Of a stretch of 16,067 bases of DNA, positions 13,553-16,067 are shown piece after piece (position 1 is the first letter of the stretch; every line of letters starts with the position of its first letter). Position numbers and translations under genes: made by a program. The notes under the pieces are model-generated. The model made no database searches. It worked only from the letters and a program-made list of their open reading frames with translations, and had not been told where the DNA came from. Source of the stretch: JASMHC01 sp042092935 (GTDB lineage Bacteria > Pseudomonadota > Alphaproteobacteria > Rhodobacterales > Rhodobacteraceae); contig JBELFK010000062.1 in the NCBI GenBank assembly GCA_042092935.1, positions 1 through 16,067 of the forward strand, read 5' to 3'.

Positions 13553-14203
13553 ATGACCGAATTGATTCTGATACGCCACGGCCAGGCCAACACAGGCGCG
13601 ACGGACGAAGCCAGCTACGACAATCTGTCGGATCAAGGCCGTCAGCAGGCCCGCTATCTGGGTGATTACTTGCGCGCGACAGGCGGCTTTGATCGGGTGA
13701 TTTCCGGGGCAATGAAACGCCAGATCCAAACGGCTGAGGAACTAAACCACGACGCCCGCCCCCATACGACGGACGCGCGATTGAATGAACTCGACTACTT
13801 TGGTCTCTCCCACTGGGCCGAGGCCACCCACAACGTCGCCTTCCCAAACAGCGCCGACAGCTTTGCCTCCCAGATCCCTCAGGTTCTCGACGTCTGGCGG
13901 CACCAGCGCGTCGCGGATGATCTTGAAAGCTACGACGCCTTTCGCGCCCGCATTTTTGCAGCACTGCAAGACGCGGCCAAGGACGGGCCTGCGGTGCTTG
14001 TGACCTCAACCGGTGTGATTGCCACCCTCACCGCCATCGCACTGCACCTTGAAACCAACGCCAAGTCGAAGATGTTTTTGACCGTGCAAAACACCTCGGT
14101 CCACAAATTCGAACTGCGCGAAGACGAGTTGCATTTGACGCAATTCGGGGCCACACCTCATTTAGACCTGCCCGAGCGGCACAAACTGAAATCCCACTAT
14201 TAA
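13553..14203 (+). CDS. Histidine-phosphatase-fold protein lacking the second catalytic histidine
   Basis: A 216-residue cytoplasmic protein of the phosphoglycerate-mutase-like superfamily. The phospho-accepting motif LIRHGQ (His9, Arg8) is at 6-11, SGAMKRQIQTA at 51-61 is the usual second phosphate-binding segment, and Glu79 (LNELDYF) is the expected acid. In the C-terminal part, where the fold normally has a strand followed by S-HG, this protein reads VLVTSTGVIATL (148-159), so the second histidine is replaced by Thr or Ser. Related bacterial proteins with TSGG-type variants exist (recollection). ATG 13553 has GAGAG upstream; an earlier in-frame start at 13478 adds an unlikely leader. It lies 10 bases before the saccharopine dehydrogenase gene and probably shares its transcript. 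The substrate is unknown. Confidence 0.88.
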   Translation: MTELILIRHGQANTGATDEASYDNLSDQGRQQARYLGDYLRATGGFDRVISGAMKRQIQTAEELNHDARPHTTDARLNELDYFGLSHWAEATHNVAFPNSADSFASQIPQVLDVWRHQRVADDLESYDAFRARIFAALQDAAKDGPAVLVTSTGVIATLTAIALHLETNAKSKMFLTVQNTSVHKFELREDELHLTQFGATPHLDLPERHKLKSHY

Positions 14204-14213
14204 GGTAAACGCC

Positions 14214-15269
14214 ATGACACATCTCTGGGTCCGCGCCGAACAACGCCCGAACGAAGAACGCGTCGGGTTGACGCCTGAAGGGGCAAAACTGCTGCTGGAC
14301 GCAGGCATTCGCGTGACGGTCGAAGAAAGCTCGGTGCGTGCCATTGGCATTGACGGCTACAAGGCCGCGGGCGCTGAAATCGCACCCGAAAACACATGGC
14401 CCTCGGCCCCGAAAGACGCGATTGTCTTTGGCCTGAAAGAACTGCCCGACGACGATACGCCGCTGATCCACCGCCACATCATGTTCGGCCACGCCTATAA
14501 GGGCCAGCATTCCGGTGCCGCGCTTTTGCGCCGGTTCAACGCCGGTGGCGGCACGCTTTACGATCTGGAATACCTTGTCGATGACACGGGTCGCAGGGTC
14601 GCTGCCTTTGGCTATTGGGCCGGCTTTGCGGGGGCTGCTGTGGCCATGCGCTGCTGGGCGGCCCAAGCGCGGGGCACCAAGGCCGGAGAGGTTGGCGTCT
14701 TTCATGCCTCAAACGAAATGCTCAACGATCTGATCGAAGATTTGCAGGCCTCGGGCGCATCTATCCCCACGGCCATCGTTATCGGCGCCTTGGGTCGGGT
14801 CGGAACCGGTGCCTCGGATCTGTTTGAGGCGTTGGGCGTTCCTGTCACCAAATGGGACATGGAGGAAACCGCCAGCGGTGGCCCATTCCCCGAAATCCTC
14901 GCCCATGACATCTTCATCAATTGTATTCTGGCCCGCCCGGGCACCCCCGTTTTTGTCCCCAAATCCGCCCTGAACGGCGAACGCAACCTCAGCGTCATTG
15001 GCGACGTGTCCTGTGACCCTGACAGCGACTATAATCCGATCCCGATTTATGACCGCGCGACCGATTGGTCAGACCCAGCACTGCGCGTCGCAAGCGATCC
15101 GGTGCTGGATGTCACCGCGATCGACAACCTGCCATCGATGCTGCCCGTCGAAAGTTCCGAGGACTACGCGACGCAACTCTTGCCGACGCTTCTGACGTTG
15201 GACAACATGGATGCGGGCGTCTGGGCGCGGGCTTATGACGACTTTAAAACCCACAGCGAAAAGGTGTGA
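14214..15269 (+). CDS. Saccharopine dehydrogenase, NAD+, L-lysine-forming type (LYS1-like)
   Basis: 351 residues, the size of the single-domain fungal LYS1 enzyme, which interconverts saccharopine and lysine plus 2-oxoglutarate with NAD(H). The N-terminal alanine-dehydrogenase-like domain has RAEQRPNEERVGLTPEGAK; Lys75 in GLKELP and His93 in FGHAYKGQ correspond to the catalytic Lys/His pair known in yeast LYS1. The nucleotide-binding loop is GALGRVGTGA (191-200), followed by VPVTKWDMEET. DVSCDPDSDYNPIPIYD is typical of the C-terminal part. AAGGT precedes the ATG. The LYS9-like gene starts 2 bases after its stop, so both steps of the saccharopine route are coupled. In bacteria lacking the fungal aminoadipate pathway this would usually run towards lysine breakdown (inference). 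Confidence 0.92.
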   Translation: MTHLWVRAEQRPNEERVGLTPEGAKLLLDAGIRVTVEESSVRAIGIDGYKAAGAEIAPENTWPSAPKDAIVFGLKELPDDDTPLIHRHIMFGHAYKGQHSGAALLRRFNAGGGTLYDLEYLVDDTGRRVAAFGYWAGFAGAAVAMRCWAAQARGTKAGEVGVFHASNEMLNDLIEDLQASGASIPTAIVIGALGRVGTGASDLFEALGVPVTKWDMEETASGGPFPEILAHDIFINCILARPGTPVFVPKSALNGERNLSVIGDVSCDPDSDYNPIPIYDRATDWSDPALRVASDPVLDVTAIDNLPSMLPVESSEDYATQLLPTLLTLDNMDAGVWARAYDDFKTHSEKV

Positions 15270-15271
15270 CC

Positions 15272-16067
15272 ATGACAGTTCATTGGTGCGGCGCGGGCCT
15301 CTCTGCCATTCCCGGTCTTCGAAAACTTCTCAGCGATGGTGTCGACGTCTGCGTTTGGAACCGCACGGTTTCCAAGGCGCAAGAGGCCGTCGGCGACCTG
15401 ACCGACAACATCAAACCCTTCGACTTTGACACCCTGTCGGCCGAGCTTGCCGCCGGAGACCTTGTGGTCTCGATGCTGCCTGGCGATTGGCACGTGCCGC
15501 TGGCCGAGTTGTGTATCAGCAAGAACGCCAACTTCGTCAGTTCGTCCTACATCGCCCCCGAAATGCGGGCCTTGGACGCCAAAGCCAAGGCCGCTGGTGT
15601 GGCTCTGGTCAACGAGGTTGGTCTCGATCCGGGGATCGATCACCTGATGGCGCATCATCTGATCGCCGACTATCGGGCGTCAGATGCCTTTGATGCCAGC
15701 AACGATCTCAGCTTCATCTCCTACTGTGGTGGCATCCCGAAGATCCCAAACCCGTTCCGCTACAAATTCAGTTGGTCGCCGCTGGGCGTGCTGAAAGCCC
15801 TGCGCTCGCCCTCGCGCTCGATCCGTGATTTCAAACCTCTGGACGTCAACCGCCCGTGGGACGCGATTTCAAGCTACGAAGCCCCCTTGGCCACCCCCGA
15901 AAGTTTCGAGGTCTACCCTAACCGCGACTCACTGCCCTTCATGGAGGATTATCGTTTTGATCCCGCATGGAACGTCCGCGAATTCGTGCGCGGCACCCTG
16001 CGCCTGAACGGGTGGAAAGACGCCTGGGCGGATGTATTCACCGAAATCGAAACCCTCAGCGGCCCCG
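15272..16067 (+). CDS. Saccharopine reductase/dehydrogenase (LYS9-like), 3' end outside window
   Basis: 265 complete codons are seen from ATG 15272 and the frame is open at the window end. The protein starts MTVHWCGAGLSAIPGLRKLL, a Rossmann glycine-rich loop, followed by VWNRT at the end of the second strand, then VVSMLPGDWHVPLAELC, FVSSSYIAPEMRALDAKAK and NEVGLDPGIDHLMA (the last near residues 112-125). The last block, N-E-x-GLDPGIDH-x-x-A, is the family hallmark. The enzyme links glutamate and aminoadipate semialdehyde to saccharopine with NAD(P)(H). The start is 2 bases after the LYS1-like stop. Full enzymes run to roughly 370-450 residues, so a third or more is missing here. It could be either the biosynthetic (reductase) or degradative (dehydrogenase) version; sequence alone does not settle the direction. 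Confidence 0.9.
   Translation, partial: MTVHWCGAGLSAIPGLRKLLSDGVDVCVWNRTVSKAQEAVGDLTDNIKPFDFDTLSAELAAGDLVVSMLPGDWHVPLAELCISKNANFVSSSYIAPEMRALDAKAKAAGVALVNEVGLDPGIDHLMAHHLIADYRASDAFDASNDLSFISYCGGIPKIPNPFRYKFSWSPLGVLKALRSPSRSIRDFKPLDVNRPWDAISSYEAPLATPESFEVYPNRDSLPFMEDYRFDPAWNVREFVRGTLRLNGWKDAWADVFTEIETLSGP

Noticed and set aside
14028..14705. 225-codon minus-strand open frame
   Set aside because: Antisense across the phosphatase-like and LYS1-like genes, both with family motifs; no domain or ribosome site seen on the minus strand.
1..16067. CRISPR arrays, tRNA/rRNA genes, insertion sequences, phage or integrase genes
   Set aside because: No regularly spaced repeats, clover-leaf-type sequences, transposase-like frames or terminal inverted repeats were seen; the window reads as ordinary chromosomal DNA.

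Overview
The window looks like chromosomal DNA from an alphaproteobacterium of the Rhodobacteraceae (roseobacter group). The grounds are G+C-rich coding with tight gene packing, stop/start overlaps (TAATG, ATGA), use of GTG and TTG starts, an intergenic element (GCCTCCGGCGGGGATATTT, minus strand near 7522-7540) that I recall as very common in roseobacter genomes, and roseobacter-like protein sequences. No insertion sequence, phage, CRISPR, rRNA or tRNA gene was seen.

Left edge (1-1280): the N-terminus of a phenylacetate-CoA-ligase-like enzyme reads leftward out of the window. It is divergent from a rightward gene (429-1280) encoding an unrecognised protein built from two copies of one domain. 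The 146 bp between them carry a perfect 10-bp palindrome with a LacI-operator look, a TTGACAA that reads as a -35 box on both strands, and a 32-bp imperfect palindrome with 9-bp perfect arms.

Main block (9546 down to 1271, minus strand): one apparent operon, acyl-CoA synthetase (TTG start) - livG - small exported Cys protein - livH - 70-aa two-helix membrane protein - livM - substrate-binding protein - livF - DUF6958-like protein. The ABC parts form a complete branched-chain-amino-acid-type (HAAT) importer. With a CoA ligase as first gene and a second one just beyond the operon, the likeliest job is uptake of a carboxylic acid followed by CoA activation; the substrate cannot be read from sequence. 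Three accessory genes (exported Cys protein, 70-aa membrane protein, DUF6958-like) are interleaved with near-zero spacing, so they are probably part of the system. Hairpins sit between the binding-protein gene and livF, and at the livM stop codon.

Regulators (9742-12338, plus strand): a cytoplasmic hybrid histidine kinase (PAS, coiled coil, PAS, HisKA, ATPase, receiver) overlaps an OmpR-type response regulator by 4 bp. The pair is divergent from the operon across 195 bp that contain an inverted repeat abutting a TTGACA box, so it is the natural candidate regulator of the import/activation operon.

Right edge (12386-16067): an exported protein of unknown function (minus strand), then a rightward set of a histidine-phosphatase-fold protein lacking the usual second histidine, a lysine-forming-type saccharopine dehydrogenase (LYS1-like), and a saccharopine reductase/dehydrogenase (LYS9-like) cut off by the window end. 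The last two together would interconvert lysine and aminoadipate semialdehyde.
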